Shown: piece by piece, positions 22,824-23,883 of the stretch
Layout: each line of letters starts with the position of its first letter
Position numbering within the stretch: the first letter of the stretch is position 1
DNA from: UBA9732 sp045116915
GTDB lineage: Bacteria > Spirochaetota > Spirochaetia > Sphaerochaetales > Sphaerochaetaceae
Length of the DNA stretch: 23,883 bases
Direction: 5' to 3'
Assembly (NCBI GenBank): GCA_045116915.1
Contig: JBGUMQ010000020.1
Coordinates: 1-23,883, forward strand
Position numbers and translations under genes: made by a program
Notes under the pieces: model-generated
Told to the model about the DNA's origin: nothing
Seen by the model: only the letters and a program-made list of their open reading frames with translations
Database searches by the model: none

Positions 22824-23510
22824 ATGGATGTATGGGTTTACTCTGATGAGTCGGGCACTTTTGACAACGTGCATCACAAGACTTTCGTGTATTCCGGTTT
22901 GATTTTCACCGACCCACAGGTCATGGAGCTCACCCGAAGACGCTATGTTGCGGCAGAAAGAAACAAACGTAAAAAGCTCTGTTATTCCGGTATCAATGAG
23001 CTCAAGGCATTCCTGCTGAAATACGATGACAGGAACGACCTGTACAGAATACTGAGCGATATACCCAAATTCACTGTCATAATCAACCAGTCTAAACTTG
23101 ATTCCAAGCGTGTATTCCTGAACCCCAGAACGAAACAGCACTATCTCGATTTTGCCTTCGTCGCATCCGCAAAGAAAGCTTTTGAGGCTCTTGTTGCAAA
23201 AGGATCACTGTTGAGGACAGATGAGATAAGCTTTCATTTCAACATGGATGAGCACTCAACTGCAAATGACGGTAACTATGATCTGAAAGATGTTCTGTAC
23301 AAAGAGCTTAAGGAATCAGTCAGTGCCTACTCTGTTCCTCTTTTCCCGAAGACCAAGAATGTGTCTATACAGTTCTGCAAATCAGATCAGAATCCACTTA
23401 TCCGGGCAGCTGATATTGTTGCCAACCGCGTCTATTCCGTCATGAATCCAGACAATGCATTCTCGGTTGATTTGAATGACGAATTGATATCTATCCTATA
23501 TCTTCCTTGA
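22824..23510 (+). CDS. DUF3800 domain protein
   Basis: 228 aa. Opens MDVWVYSDESGTFDN, the hallmark Asp-Glu-Ser-Gly of DUF3800 (D8, E9). The middle acids are FNMDEH (D142, E143), and the C-terminal block QFCKSDQNPLIRAADIVANRVY carries D188 and D197. Spaced acidic residues in this order are consistent with an RNase H-like metal site, but nuclease activity is inference. Function of the family is unknown; members recur in mobile and defence-rich regions. ATG at 22824 follows GGGGAG by about 11 nt; an upstream in-frame start at 22788 lies inside the terminator hairpin and is rejected. It stands alone on the + strand within the putative island, next to the candidate RNA. Confidence 0.85.
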   Translation: MDVWVYSDESGTFDNVHHKTFVYSGLIFTDPQVMELTRRRYVAAERNKRKKLCYSGINELKAFLLKYDDRNDLYRILSDIPKFTVIINQSKLDSKRVFLNPRTKQHYLDFAFVASAKKAFEALVAKGSLLRTDEISFHFNMDEHSTANDGNYDLKDVLYKELKESVSAYSVPLFPKTKNVSIQFCKSDQNPLIRAADIVANRVYSVMNPDNAFSVDLNDELISILYLP

Positions 23511-23521
23511 AAAGATACATA

Positions 23522-23589
23522 CGACACCCCTCTTCGGTAAAACGACACCTCCTTAACCAAAACGACACCTTCACCAAAAAACCGACACC
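23522..23589. repeat. Four helically phased CGACACC repeats
   Basis: CGACACC begins at 23522, 23543, 23563 and 23583 (spacings 21, 20, 20), with AAAA or AACC usually just before it. On the minus strand each reads GGTGTCG followed by T-rich sequence. Multiple spaced repeats of this type resemble transposase-binding ends such as those of IS21-like elements, or protein-binding iterons. No transposase gene is in the window. Confidence 0.7.
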
Positions 23590-23622
23590 TCACCTCGATT
23601 GTAGCAAAAACCTGCAGACGAG

Positions 23623-23659
23623 CCAAAAAGCAGCCACTGGGGTTCCGCCCCGGTGGCTG
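23623..23659. repeat. 37-bp direct repeat copy 2
   Basis: Perfect copy of 19852-19888, again a hairpin, but followed by ATATTTTATTT rather than a pure T-run. No tmRNA tail precedes it beyond CC. It may mark the far end of the island or a second insertion of the same hairpin. Confidence 0.85.
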
Positions 23660-23714
23660 ATATTTTATTTGTTGTAAGTAAAATACGCAAGTTCAATTAT
23701 TGTCATTATATCCC

Positions 23715-23855
23715 TTACAGCGTCAGGATTGCAGGCATCTCATCATCTTCGTCGTTCTCATCACATTGTTCAGGATGCTCTTCGAATCCCAAAGAACCGA
23801 AAAGTTCGCGCAACCTGTAGCACGAGGTGCTGATAATATGCTCTAATTTCTTTTG
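23715..23855 (-). other. Possible 3' gene fragment entering from outside the window
   Basis: An open minus-strand frame of 46 codons after TAG (23858-23856) ends at TAA (23717-23715). Its reading includes CYRLRELFGSLGFEEHPEQC and an acidic tail DENDEDDEMP. There is no start codon with a ribosome site, and a neighbouring frame stays open to the window edge. It could be the C-terminus of a frameshifted transposase or other gene, but I cannot name it. The rest of 23660-23883 shows nothing else. Confidence 0.25.
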
Positions 23856-23883
23856 CTAGATAGTAATAATATCTTGACTTTTA

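Noticed and set aside
23522..23589. CRISPR array
   Set aside because: Repeats are only 7 bp with 13-14-bp gaps, and there are no cas genes.
23432..23626. 64-codon minus-strand open frame
   Set aside because: Its repetitive peptide is only the translation of the phased CGACACC repeats.

Overview
The window is most likely a chromosome segment of a spirochaete. I infer this from the compact yebC-ruvC-ruvA-ruvB-queA block, the membrane-anchored PEGA plus FGE-fold protein, tRNA and tmRNA genes without an encoded CCA, and the overall gene set. No 16S gene is present, so the phylum is an inference. A gut Sphaerochaeta/Treponema-like lineage would fit. The first ~19.8 kb is visibly GC-rich, densely packed and coding. 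The last ~3.9 kb is more AT-rich and looks acquired.

Layout, core part: a 5'-cut low-specificity threonine aldolase and uridine phosphorylase run on the + strand. They end at a hairpin terminator embedded in the converging 84-aa degenerate GIY-YIG-like gene. A long minus-strand operon then reads (in transcription order) yggS, a 101-aa secreted or membrane protein, an RluD-family synthase, rsgA, mutS2 and the GIY-like gene, joined by short overlaps or 8-nt gaps. Next come tRNA-Val(UAC), a hairpin-rich segment that ends in a second copy of the tRNA 3' end, and a secreted 5'-nucleotidase. These are followed by yebC-ruvC-ruvA-ruvB-queA (recombination and tRNA modification) and lepB-hemW. A divergent promoter pair separates lepB from a PEGA/FGE-like membrane protein, which is followed by smpB. 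An FGGY sugar kinase converges on smpB, and ssrA (tmRNA) lies just beyond it, so both trans-translation components sit within 2.2 kb.

Layout, accessory part (about 19.86 kb to the end): the tmRNA 3' end is duplicated 163 bp downstream, and the tmRNA terminator region recurs as a perfect 37-bp direct repeat 3.77 kb away. Between the copies lies a minus-strand operon: a class I methyltransferase, a 43-codon relic of a second one, a membrane-anchored methyltransferase, a 35-codon coupled ORF and an L-2-amino-thiazoline-4-carboxylate hydrolase-family protein. On the + strand a DUF3800 gene is preceded by a candidate ~100-nt structured RNA with its own promoter and terminator. Four helically phased CGACACC repeats follow, perhaps a transposon end.

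The most interesting signals are the RNA/DUF3800 module, the duplicated tmRNA and tRNA-Val tails with hairpin-rich spacers, and the degenerate GIY-YIG protein coupled to mutS2. All coordinates of motifs and repeats were read by eye; no searches or folding programs were run.
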